A DNA stretch of 37,284 nt. It comes from Verrucomicrobiota bacterium. Its GTDB lineage: Bacteria; Verrucomicrobiota; Verrucomicrobiia; Limisphaerales; Pedosphaeraceae. The DNA lies in NCBI GenBank assembly GCA_021325145.1, contig JAJPHR010000111.1:1-37284 (forward strand). Direction: 5' to 3'. The position numbers were made by a program, and so were the translations under genes. The notes under the pieces were generated by a model. The model searched no databases and was not told the DNA's origin. It saw only the letters and a list, made by a program, of their open reading frames with translations. Within the stretch, counting starts at the first letter, position 1, and each line of letters opens with the position of its first letter. Below, piece after piece: positions 1-6,988 of this stretch.

Positions 1-84
1 CCCATGGCCGGCACTGCCCGTTTAATTCGTGTCCATTCGTGGTTGCCGATTGCATAGTCCCGACTTAGCCACTTGCTTGGGGCT
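1..84. other. Left-edge intergenic segment
   Basis: This stretch lies downstream of the minus-strand PQQ-like gene and holds no gene I can support. It contains a phrase of the type 'gtccattcgtggttg' (about 31-45) that I recall from intergenic DNA of environmental Verrucomicrobia and Acidobacteria. That recollection is not checked, and no second copy was noticed in the window. Confidence 0.3.
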
Positions 85-444
85 CTATCCACTCGCGGCC
101 ACCACGGATGCTGAAGCAGCCGCAGCCGCGGCTTCGTCGCGCCGGCGTTTTTCGGCCATCAACAGCGCGTTGCCGCTTTCGACGCTTCCTTCCGTTGCGA
201 TGGTGGCCAGCCCAAGACCGAACCCTTTGAGCGGGTTATGCCACAGCCCATTGCCCGTGAGCGCATCCAGGCAAAAGACTTCCCCACGACACGACGCAAG
301 AATCACTCCGTCCTGCACGACGACGTTCACAAAATCCGAGCCCTTAAGATGCATCGCCCAAACCTGCTCGCCAGTTGAACGATTCAGCGCGACAACCGAT
401 CCTTTGATTCCAATGAAGACCAAGTCAGCGGGTTTCATATTCAT
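85..444 (-). CDS. Short PQQ-like beta-propeller fragment protein
   Basis: A 119-residue product if translation starts at the Met codon at 444-442; another Met lies two codons on, and the open frame continues upstream to 540 with less protein-like sequence. Two PQQ-type blades are visible. Each has the pattern of a hydrophobic beta strand, then 'ALNRSTGEQVW' (about residues 16-26) and 'CLDALTGNGLW' (about 57-67), the usual A-x-D/N-x-x-T-G-x-x-x-W motif. The C terminus is an Ala-rich tail after a charged segment. Full PQQ propellers have six to eight blades, so two blades mean either a decayed remnant of a larger gene or a small domain that assembles with others. There is no signal peptide and no clear ribosome binding site. 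The next gene (619-894) is divergent. The fold is fairly sure; function and intactness are not. Confidence 0.5.
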   Translation of the reverse strand: MNMKPADLVFIGIKGSVVALNRSTGEQVWAMHLKGSDFVNVVVQDGVILASCRGEVFCLDALTGNGLWHNPLKGFGLGLATIATEGSVESGNALLMAEKRRRDEAAAAAASASVVAASG

Positions 445-618
445 GGCTGCAATTTGCCACGTTCCGGAGCGATTGACGATTAGAATACTCCCCTGGGATT
501 GTAACCGGAGCCAATCCCTCAGCCCGGGGCAGCTCGGCATACAGTGCCGACGACTAAAGACTTGATTTTGCGTGCTGGCAGCGACACCTTTCGGCCAAAT
601 GGATCGGAAAGCTTAGCC

Positions 619-894
619 ATGCAAAAAGTAACCCTCATCCTGTTCGCCCTATCGATCCTTGCCTACGCGAGCACCCGGTCATTGAATAAGACCAAGCCGT
701 CCTGGTTTCAGCACTTGAAAGGGTGGCAGAAGATATTTGGGACTCTGGCCGTTGTCCTGACGCTCTTAATTATCCTCAACCCAGAGTTTCTTGCCCTTGG
801 CCTAGTCGGAGACACAGCATTTTTCGACTTGCTGATCTTGGCATTGAGTTTGCAAATGCACGCGTCTGCCACGGGCCTTTCGCCGTTGCGTTGA
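619..894 (+). CDS. Small two-helix membrane protein, unknown function
   Basis: A 91-residue protein starting at the ATG at 619, just after a purine-rich 'ggatcggaaag' stretch. The frame is open further upstream to 544, but the extra residues look non-native. Residues about 3-17 form a hydrophobic helix ('LILFALSILAYA'), residues about 39-63 a second one ('TLAVVLTLLIILNPEFLALGL'-like), and a third weakly hydrophobic stretch follows near 67-80. A basic segment with Lys and Trp sits between the first two helices, which suggests an inner-membrane protein with a short cytoplasmic loop. I do not recognise the family. It stands alone between a divergent PQQ-like fragment and a convergent DUF1501 gene. 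It could still be a chance reading frame. Confidence 0.4.
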   Translation: MQKVTLILFALSILAYASTRSLNKTKPSWFQHLKGWQKIFGTLAVVLTLLIILNPEFLALGLVGDTAFFDLLILALSLQMHASATGLSPLR

Positions 895-930
895 CGTATT
901 GTTCAGAAGTATGCGGGTATATTCGCCTAA

Positions 931-1010
931 GAACCTGTCTCGGTAGGGATGGCAGTTTTCTGCCTGCCGTCGGCGCGCACGGAGTGACGCGCCCTACCGA
1001 GATGGGCTCT
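931..1010 (-). repeat. Palindromic intergenic repeat, family 1, copy 1
   Basis: An 11-base perfect inverted repeat (tctcggtaggg at 938-948, ccctaccgaga at 992-1002) encloses a GC-rich core. Read on the minus strand, its first 44 bases match copy 2 at 20494-20566 with only three mismatches, including the shared core 'cactccgtgcgcgccg'. It lies about 30 bases past the 3' end of the DUF1501 gene. Confidence 0.8.
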
Positions 1011-1041
1011 CAGTTCGGGTTGAGGAACCGTGCTCAAGGTC

Positions 1042-2166
1042 CTACCCGAACAACCGCACCGGGTCGAACGTAAACTCCGGGAATGTCTGCCCCAACGTTC
1101 CCGCGCCCCCATGGCGTTCGAGAATCGGCGCGAGGACGTTCCGATAGTTCGTCGTGACGGGCAGATCGCCGGGACCTTCCAGAACATCCTTGGTTAGTCC
1201 GGGCCATTTGCCCAGGACACGGCCGCCTTGAATGCCGCCGCCAAGCACAAACATCACGCTGCCGCGGCCATGGTCGGTGCCGAACGCGGAGTTTTCCTCC
1301 AAACGTCGGCCAAACTCAGTCATTACGACCACGGTGGTCCGGTCCAATTCGCGGCCCAAGTCCTGGCAAAACGCGGACAGCCCTTTCGCCAGCCGCAGCA
1401 TGAGCGGATCCATCACCGTCGCCTGGCTGAAGTGTGAGTCCCAACCACCGAGGTCGACGGAAGCGGCTTGCAAGCCGACGCGGGCTTTGATCAAGCGCGC
1501 GATTTGCGTCAGGCCGTTGGAAAAACGATCAGCGCCGTACACAGCTCCATTCGCGGGATGGTACTTCGCGTTGCGCAGCTTGTCGATGCGTCCGACCGCG
1601 TCGAGCGTGTAACGTCCCGCGCGGCCGAGATCGTCGGGTTGCAATCCATAGAGCCGGCCGAGCGACTCGGTCAGGCGGTTGCGATTGTCACCGAGCGAAA
1701 AATCGTCCAGTGATTGGAAAACCGTGGCGGTCGGAGCGCCGCGCAAACATTCCGGCACGGCACTTCCCAAGGCCACCGCCGCCAGCGGACCCGCTGCTGC
1801 GTTTGACTGGGCGCGCAAAAACCGCGCCAGCCAGCCGCCGCCGATGATTCCGCCATGCTCCATCAAATCCTGCGCCTCAAAATGCGAGCGCGTGCTGTCT
1901 TCCGAACCGGCCGCGTGGATGATTGCCAGCGTCCCGTCGCGGTAAAGCGGTTCCAATTCCTTCAGCAATGGATTCAATCCGTAAAAGCCATCGAGTGCCA
2001 CGGCCTTGCTCTTGGTAATGGCGATGCGGGGGCGCGCGTTGTGATAGCCGTCGTCCGGGAGCGGCGCGACCATGTTCAAGCCATCCGCGCCACCACGAAG
2101 GAACACGACCACCAACGTCCGTTGCTCATCTCCATTGCCAGTGACAAAACTTTGCACGTCCGCCAT
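1042..2166 (-). CDS. DUF1501 domain protein
   Basis: A 374-residue member of the DUF1501 family, related to the alkaline phosphatase/sulfatase fold and very common in Planctomycetes and Verrucomicrobia. Family motifs visible are 'LRGGADGLNMVAP' near residues 23-35, 'SEDSTRSHFEAQDLMEHG' near 87-104, 'GGWDSHF' near 240, 'VVMTEFGRR' near 280 and 'GTDHGRGSVMFVLGG' near 296-310. Unlike many relatives it has no Tat signal peptide; it begins with a short polar leader and then the first core strand. It is the last gene of a three-gene minus-strand operon, 57 bases after the DUF1800 gene. DUF1800 and DUF1501 genes are habitually paired, and the function of the pair is not established. No clear Shine-Dalgarno precedes the start. 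A palindromic repeat follows the gene. Confidence 0.9.
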   Translation of the reverse strand: MADVQSFVTGNGDEQRTLVVVFLRGGADGLNMVAPLPDDGYHNARPRIAITKSKAVALDGFYGLNPLLKELEPLYRDGTLAIIHAAGSEDSTRSHFEAQDLMEHGGIIGGGWLARFLRAQSNAAAGPLAAVALGSAVPECLRGAPTATVFQSLDDFSLGDNRNRLTESLGRLYGLQPDDLGRAGRYTLDAVGRIDKLRNAKYHPANGAVYGADRFSNGLTQIARLIKARVGLQAASVDLGGWDSHFSQATVMDPLMLRLAKGLSAFCQDLGRELDRTTVVVMTEFGRRLEENSAFGTDHGRGSVMFVLGGGIQGGRVLGKWPGLTKDVLEGPGDLPVTTNYRNVLAPILERHGGAGTLGQTFPEFTFDPVRLFG

Positions 2167-2223
2167 ATCAGCACTTTGTTTTGGAAGGCAGTGAGATCAC
2201 GCCGTCCTTGTTTGGATGGATCG

Positions 2224-3744
2224 TCAACATCGTTGGAAAGCCGGTGACGCCAGCATTAGCGCCAGGCCCGCGCCGGAATCATGATATGCTTGCGCTTCCT
2301 GCGGGGTGGGCTTGCGACCCAGCAAATGCGCCATTAGCCCATTATCGCCGCCCGCATTCGCGCGCAAGCTTTCGAAATCCACCTGGGTTCCCTTGATCCG
2401 ATTTTCGCTCAACGCCACGGCGAAGTTCCAGCGCCACAAGAGCGTCCCCATCCACGGCGCAGCTTTGTCCGGATAACCCTCGGGCGTCGGATAGTTGAAA
2501 GGCGCGTGACCCATGCGATGCAAATAATCGACGATCTCCAAACTCGCGTCCGTCCGGGCACCGGTGGCGCGCAAAGCGGAGACGATGAAATTGAACGGAC
2601 GCTTGAATTTACTGCCCCGTTGCTCGCGGAACTCATCCGTGGCGAACAACGCGCGCAATGTCGCCGGAATATCGCCGCTGGTCCGGCTGAATGCGGCCGC
2701 CACGGCACTCACGGCGTTTGCGGGCGGTTCGTCCGCGATGAAATGACGGCAGAGCTTCGCGCCGATGTGTTGTGCCGTTGAAGGATGACGCGTGACAATT
2801 TCCAGAATGCGCTCCAATTCATGCTGCCCCAAACGGTCGCGCTCTTCTGGCGGCAGCGTGGCGGGCGTTGCGGGAATGCGCTGGCCCAAAACTTCCTTCG
2901 CGCCAAAATCGTGGTGCGCGGGGTTGAATTCGACTTTGCCGATCTGAAAATTGGGCGGCTGACCGCGGGAGCGCACCGTCCAGCCGGTGAGGCAGCGCGC
3001 CACTTCCATCACGTCCTTTTGCGAGTAGCCGCCATGGACGCCGAGCGTGTGCAGTTCCAACAATTCGCGTGCGTAGTTTTCGTTTGGCTTCTCGGCCATG
3101 TTCTCCCGCCGGTTCACGCGGCCATCGAGATACCAGAGCATCGCGGGACTCAGCGCGGACGCGCGCAACAGATCGGGGAACTTTCCCAGCGCGTGCTTGC
3201 GGATGACTTCGCGGTCATCCGCCACCTTGAGCCATTTGCAGTCGCCCTTCGACGGATCGATATTGAAGTGATCGGACCAGAATTGAACCATCACCTCGTA
3301 CAATTGGCGCTCGGACAACACCGCGCGAGCGAGCGTGCCGCGCATCAGTTCATGCTGGAGCAAGTCCTCCTGATACTCGAACAACTCACCCAAAGGTTCG
3401 TTGAGCGTTTCGAATCGGCGCACTGCATACTGCGCGTCGGCGTCGTCAATTTTGTCGGGATCCAGTTGCGATTCAAACCAGGCGCTGGCGGCTTCCGTCA
3501 GGGTGCCGCCCAATTTTTTGAAATGTTCGTAATCTCCGGGCCGGGCTCCGAAAGCCGCGCGATTGAGCACATGCGTGAGCAGGTCGATTGATTCGTGCGC
3601 CGGCGGCTGGAAGGGGCCGTTCTCCTTCGGTTGCAACGAGAGCAGCAGGCGCAACTCGCGGGGCATCCGGTCGCAGCCCGTCGCCGCCAGCAGCGCGACG
3701 CTGCTCGCGCCCACCTTGAGGAATTTGCGGCGGGGAAGTTTCAT
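2224..3744 (-). CDS. DUF1800 domain protein, exported lipoprotein
   Basis: A 506-residue DUF1800 family protein. The N terminus has a twin-arginine-like motif (RRKFLK, residues 5-10), a hydrophobic stretch and a Cys at position 24 in 'LAATGC', so export, perhaps by Tat, and lipid anchoring are likely. Family hallmarks include 'HVLNRAAFG' near 57-65, 'QFWSDHFNID' near 154-163, 'ENYARELLELHTLGVHGGYS' near 222-241 and 'EVARCLTGW' near 246-254. The length is normal for the family. Its start codon overlaps the stop of the upstream membrane-protein gene by the four bases ATGA (3741-3744), which implies translational coupling. The DUF1501 gene follows on the same strand. The biochemical role is unknown; these pairs are abundant in bacteria rich in secreted hydrolases. 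Confidence 0.92.
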   Translation of the reverse strand: MKLPRRKFLKVGASSVALLAATGCDRMPRELRLLLSLQPKENGPFQPPAHESIDLLTHVLNRAAFGARPGDYEHFKKLGGTLTEAASAWFESQLDPDKIDDADAQYAVRRFETLNEPLGELFEYQEDLLQHELMRGTLARAVLSERQLYEVMVQFWSDHFNIDPSKGDCKWLKVADDREVIRKHALGKFPDLLRASALSPAMLWYLDGRVNRRENMAEKPNENYARELLELHTLGVHGGYSQKDVMEVARCLTGWTVRSRGQPPNFQIGKVEFNPAHHDFGAKEVLGQRIPATPATLPPEERDRLGQHELERILEIVTRHPSTAQHIGAKLCRHFIADEPPANAVSAVAAAFSRTSGDIPATLRALFATDEFREQRGSKFKRPFNFIVSALRATGARTDASLEIVDYLHRMGHAPFNYPTPEGYPDKAAPWMGTLLWRWNFAVALSENRIKGTQVDFESLRANAGGDNGLMAHLLGRKPTPQEAQAYHDSGAGLALMLASPAFQRC

Positions 3745-4268
3745 CCGACGGCCTGGCTGACCGGGGCCAAATGATCCGGCTGCTTATGTTCCTGGCTGAT
3801 TTCCCGGGCCGAAAGAATAAACGCTCCAAATCCGCTCACCAACACCCACAGCGGAATGACAATCCAGCCCACGACCGGCAGCAGGAAGGAGCACGCCAGC
3901 AAAATGCCGCCGCGCAACACCCGCCGCCAAGGTTGCGACTCGTCCACGGGCGAAGGCAGGCCCGCGCCGATGCGCAACACCAGCCCGGTTGACCCGGCCA
4001 ACCCCAGCATGGCCGGAGTGACCACCAGCGTGAGGCCCAGCATTTTCAGGAGCGGGTGGGGGAGATTGGCCATGGCGAAGCCAACGATTACCGGTGCCAA
4101 AGCTGCTGCCAACCCAATAAAGGTAATCCTCGCAGGCTTGCCGTAGTGTCGGCTGGCACGTTCCACGAGTGCGGGAAACAGCGCCTCGGCGAGCAGCCAA
4201 TAGCTCACATAGATGGTGAGGATGCCAAGGATGATCAGGAAGATCTTAAGAATATCGGCCATTATCAT
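3741..4268 (-). CDS. Multi-pass membrane protein of the DUF1800/DUF1501 operon
   Basis: About 175 residues if started at the ATG at 4268-4266; a second ATG two codons later (4262) is equally possible, and the open frame extends to 4328 through polar sequence that looks non-native. Four or five hydrophobic helices are visible: one at the N terminus ('IFLIILGILTIYVSYWLL'), one around 'FIGLAAALAPVIVGFAM', one around 'LTLVVTPAMLGLAG', and one or two near the C terminus ('LLACSFLLPVVGWIVIPLWV'). The C-terminal tail is charged and probably cytoplasmic. It is the first gene of the operon, and its stop codon overlaps the DUF1800 start by ATGA. I do not recognise the family. Context suggests it serves or anchors the DUF1800/DUF1501 pair, but this is inference. 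Confidence 0.7.
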   Translation of the reverse strand: MIMADILKIFLIILGILTIYVSYWLLAEALFPALVERASRHYGKPARITFIGLAAALAPVIVGFAMANLPHPLLKMLGLTLVVTPAMLGLAGSTGLVLRIGAGLPSPVDESQPWRRVLRGGILLACSFLLPVVGWIVIPLWVLVSGFGAFILSAREISQEHKQPDHLAPVSQAVG

Positions 4269-4490
4269 AGTTTTAGAGTTTTGGGTTTCGGAATTTCCAG
4301 TTCGGGCTTGCCCGTCAATATTCACCAAAATGCCGGCTTTTCAAAGCTGTAAATACAACACACGGCGGGCCTGCTTTGTTTCAGATTTTTTGCTCCGGCG
4401 TCATCCCGGTGGATGGCGCGTTTTATCCCTTGCCTCGGGCTGCTTCCCCCGTTAATCCTCACGCATGCGGACTCTCGCTCGGTGATCGGA
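4269..4490. promoter_or_regulatory. Divergent intergenic region with unassigned promoters
   Basis: This 222-base gap separates the minus-strand membrane-protein/DUF1800/DUF1501 operon from the plus-strand ABC transporter operon, so it must carry both promoters. It includes a relatively AT-rich stretch near 4320-4400. I could not pick out convincing -35/-10 pairs or an operator. Confidence 0.4.
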
Positions 4491-5270
4491 ATGAAACGTT
4501 TTCTTTTGCCCTTGGTGGCATCCATTTGCGTGCTCCTCGGCTGCTCGCCCAAGGCGCACGACAAGCTCATTATCGGCATGGAACTGGCCTACCCGCCGTT
4601 TGAAATGACGGACGAAAAGGGGACTCCGAGCGGCGTGAGCGTTGATCTGGCGCAGGCGCTTGGGAAATATCTGGGCCGGGAGGTGCAGATCGAGAACACG
4701 CCTTTCGACGGCCTTATCCCCGCGCTCAAGACCGGGAAAATCGACCTGATTATTTCTTCGATGACGGCAACCCCGGAACGCGCCCGATCCATTGACTTCT
4801 CGGATCCTTATCTCAAAACCGGGCTCTGCCTTTTGGTTGGCAAGAATTCCACGGTCCAATCGATTCAAGATCTCGACCAACCGGGAAAAGTTGTTGCGGT
4901 CAAACAAGGCACCACCGGTCACGGCTACGCCGTCGATCATATCAAGCAGGCGAAGTTGCTGGTCTTGGACAAGGAATCGGTCTGTGTACTGGAAGTCGTG
5001 CAAGGCAAGGCGGACGCGTTCATCTACGACCAAATGTCCACCTATCAAAATTGGAAGCGGAACGAAAATACAACGCGCCCGCTATTAAAACCGTTCAAAG
5101 AGGAGTCATGGGCAATTGGCGTGCGCAAAGGCAACGACGAATTGCGGGAGAAGGTGAATCAGTTCCTCGCGGACTTTCGCGCGAAGAACGGCTTTGAAAC
5201 CCTGGGCGATCGTCATCTCAAGGAGCAAAAAGAGGCTTTCAGGAAGATGGGCTATCCCTTCTACTTCTGA
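4491..5270 (+). CDS. Polar amino-acid ABC transporter substrate-binding lipoprotein
   Basis: A 259-residue family 3 solute-binding protein starting at the ATG at 4491. The longer open frame from 4413 would add 26 residues before the signal peptide. The N terminus is a lipoprotein signal (MKRFLLPLVASICVLLGC) with the lipobox Cys at 18. The mature protein opens with 'LIIGMELAYPPFEMTDEKG', then 'LIPALKTGKIDLIISSMTATPERA' in pieces characteristic of the family, and 'FSDPYL'. These are the usual ligand-contacting segments of GlnH/HisJ-like proteins, including the TPER Arg that binds the amino-acid carboxylate. The permease and ATPase genes follow on the same strand, giving a complete importer. The exact amino acid cannot be read from sequence. 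Confidence 0.92.
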   Translation: MKRFLLPLVASICVLLGCSPKAHDKLIIGMELAYPPFEMTDEKGTPSGVSVDLAQALGKYLGREVQIENTPFDGLIPALKTGKIDLIISSMTATPERARSIDFSDPYLKTGLCLLVGKNSTVQSIQDLDQPGKVVAVKQGTTGHGYAVDHIKQAKLLVLDKESVCVLEVVQGKADAFIYDQMSTYQNWKRNENTTRPLLKPFKEESWAIGVRKGNDELREKVNQFLADFRAKNGFETLGDRHLKEQKEAFRKMGYPFYF

Positions 5271-5293
5271 GCGTGCGCTGGCGGAAATATTTC

Positions 5294-6067
5294 ATGGCGT
5301 CGAACGAGCCGGGGGCCAGCCCGCCGTCGGCGCGGGTGCAGGTGTTGAACTGGTCGCTCGCGTTTCTACTGGCGGCGCTGGTTTTTTATTTTTCGTTTCA
5401 CCAGGTCAATTATACCTGGAATTGGGGCGCGGTTTACAAATACCGTCAGAAATTTGTCCAGGGCTGGCTGGCTACCGTGTTCATCTCGTTCGCCTCGTTG
5501 GGATTGAGCGTGACCATCGGCCTCTTTTTTGCGCTGGCCCGGCGGAGTGCATTCCTGCCGCTGCGCTACCTCAGCAAGCTTTATGTGGAACTGGTGCGCG
5601 GCACGCCGTTGCTCGTACAGATATTGATTTTCTTTTATGTCGTGGCCAACGCCTTCGGAGTTTCCAATCGCTACCTCGTCGGGGTGTTGACGCTTTCTTT
5701 TTTTAGCGGCGCTTACATTGCGGAAGTGATTCGCGCTGGAATCGAGAGTGTGGGCAAATCTCAACTTGAATCCGCGAAAGCCATTGGCCTCACGCGCGCC
5801 CAGACCTATCGTTATGTGGTGTTCCCGCAGGCGCTCCGGCAAACCTTGCCGCCGCTTGCCGGGCAATTCGTTTCCCTCATCAAGGATTCCTCGCTCCTGT
5901 CCGTCATCGCCATCAGCGAATTCACGCTCAACGCCCGCGATGTCAACTCCTACACCTTCAGCACGCTGGAAAGCTACATTCCTCTCGCGATCGGGTACTT
6001 GATTCTCACCCTGCCGATATCGCTGTTGACGCGGCATTTGGAGCAACGATTTAGATATGAGACATGA
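5294..6067 (+). CDS. Polar amino-acid ABC transporter permease
   Basis: A HisM/GlnP-type inner-membrane permease of 257 residues from the ATG at 5294; a GTG at 5273, two bases after the binding-protein stop, would add seven residues. The ATG is preceded by 'ggcgga' at a usable distance. Hydrophobic helices appear at about residues 20-35, 62-85, 100-130 and near the C terminus. The stretch 'LVRGTPLLVQILIFFYV' and the EAA loop 'AKAIGLTRAQTYRYVVFPQA' (about 160-180) that docks on the ATPase are clear. The protein would pair as a homodimer, since only one permease gene is present. It sits between the binding protein and the ATPase, with a palindromic repeat in the 157-base gap to the latter. Confidence 0.92.
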   Translation: MASNEPGASPPSARVQVLNWSLAFLLAALVFYFSFHQVNYTWNWGAVYKYRQKFVQGWLATVFISFASLGLSVTIGLFFALARRSAFLPLRYLSKLYVELVRGTPLLVQILIFFYVVANAFGVSNRYLVGVLTLSFFSGAYIAEVIRAGIESVGKSQLESAKAIGLTRAQTYRYVVFPQALRQTLPPLAGQFVSLIKDSSLLSVIAISEFTLNARDVNSYTFSTLESYIPLAIGYLILTLPISLLTRHLEQRFRYET

Positions 6068-6114
6068 GACGTGAAGGTTGCATGATGCGTAATGCCGGAT
6101 GCGGGTTGGAGGCC

Positions 6115-6189
6115 AATCGTGCTCGTCGTCGTCCTCGATTTCTTTCAGGAAGGAATCGAAAACGACCGAGGACGAGGACGAGCACGATT
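6115..6189. repeat. GAGGAC-rich palindromic repeat, family 2, copy A
   Basis: A 75-base element with 23-base terminal inverted repeats (6115-6137 and 6167-6189) that differ at one position, built on runs of 'gaggac' and 'gacgag' triplets and ending 'cgtgctcg'/'cgagcacg'. It lies between permease and ATPase of one operon, so it would be transcribed and could fold into a strong hairpin. In the ATPase frame it reads as a Ser run and then an Asp/Glu run, which would give a false N-terminal extension. A related element is at 8626-8706. Confidence 0.75.
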
Positions 6190-6224
6190 CAACGGGTTGG
6201 CCGGGGTGGGGTTTCGTCAGTCTT

Positions 6225-6956
6225 GTGAAACTCAACCTTCATAAAATCTCGAAATACTTCGACGGCCACTTGGTCCTCGACGCCGTCACGCTGGCTTTGG
6301 AGAAGGTGCACACGCTTGTATTGATCGGCCCGTCCGGCGGCGGCAAGTCCACATTGCTGCGCATCATTGCCGGTTTGGAATTCCCCGAGGCGGGCGAAGT
6401 GCAAATCAACGACGAACGAGTCATCTTCCAGGAAGAACCGCTCCTCCGACATCGCCGGACGGTGGGCACGGTGTTCCAGGCCTTCAACCTCTTTCCGCAT
6501 CTCACCGCGCTGCAGAACATCACCTTGCCGCTGGAAAAGGTGCATGGCCACACCCCCGCGGAGGCGGAGGAAATCGCGCGGCAGTTTCTCACCCGCTTTC
6601 GACTTGAGAAACACGCGTCCAAACGCCCCGCCGAACTTTCCGGCGGCCAGCGCCAGCGCGTGGCCATTGCGCGCGCTGTCTCCATTAAACCGCGGTTGCT
6701 GCTCTTTGACGAACCTACCTCGGCACTTGATCCCGAGATGACCGCTGAGGTTCTGGACTTGATCAAACAATTGCGCGACGAAGGGCGCGATTTCATTTTA
6801 GTAACGCATGAAATGGGCTTCGCCCGACAAATCGCCGACCATGTGGCATTGCTCGCAGACGGGCGAATTGCTGAGTCGGGCAGTGTCGAGGCAGTGCTTG
6901 AGCACCCAGCGACAGCGGCAGCTCGAGACTTTCTCTCACGGGTGCTGAAATACTGA
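6225..6956 (+). CDS. Polar amino-acid ABC transporter ATP-binding protein
   Basis: A 243-residue GlnQ/HisP-type ATPase, started here at the GTG at 6225 because this gives the family's usual length and places the first core strand ('LNLHKISKYF') at the N terminus. The open frame reaches back to 6099, but the extra 42 residues are the translation of a palindromic repeat. Walker A is GPSGGGKST (35-43), the Q-loop Gln is 85, the signature LSGGQ is 138-142, Walker B is LLLFDE (158-163), and the switch His is 195 in 'VTHEMGFA'. It would power the permease encoded upstream. No other start with better support is visible, and the GTG has no obvious Shine-Dalgarno. Confidence 0.92.
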   Translation: MKLNLHKISKYFDGHLVLDAVTLALEKVHTLVLIGPSGGGKSTLLRIIAGLEFPEAGEVQINDERVIFQEEPLLRHRRTVGTVFQAFNLFPHLTALQNITLPLEKVHGHTPAEAEEIARQFLTRFRLEKHASKRPAELSGGQRQRVAIARAVSIKPRLLLFDEPTSALDPEMTAEVLDLIKQLRDEGRDFILVTHEMGFARQIADHVALLADGRIAESGSVEAVLEHPATAAARDFLSRVLKY

Positions 6957-6988
6957 TAATCCAGGAAAACTCCATTCCTACCGTTATC

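Noticed and set aside
6099..6224. N-terminal extension of the ABC ATPase with a Ser run and an acidic run
   Set aside because: It is the translation of the family 2 palindromic repeat. The core ATPase of normal length begins at the GTG at 6225.
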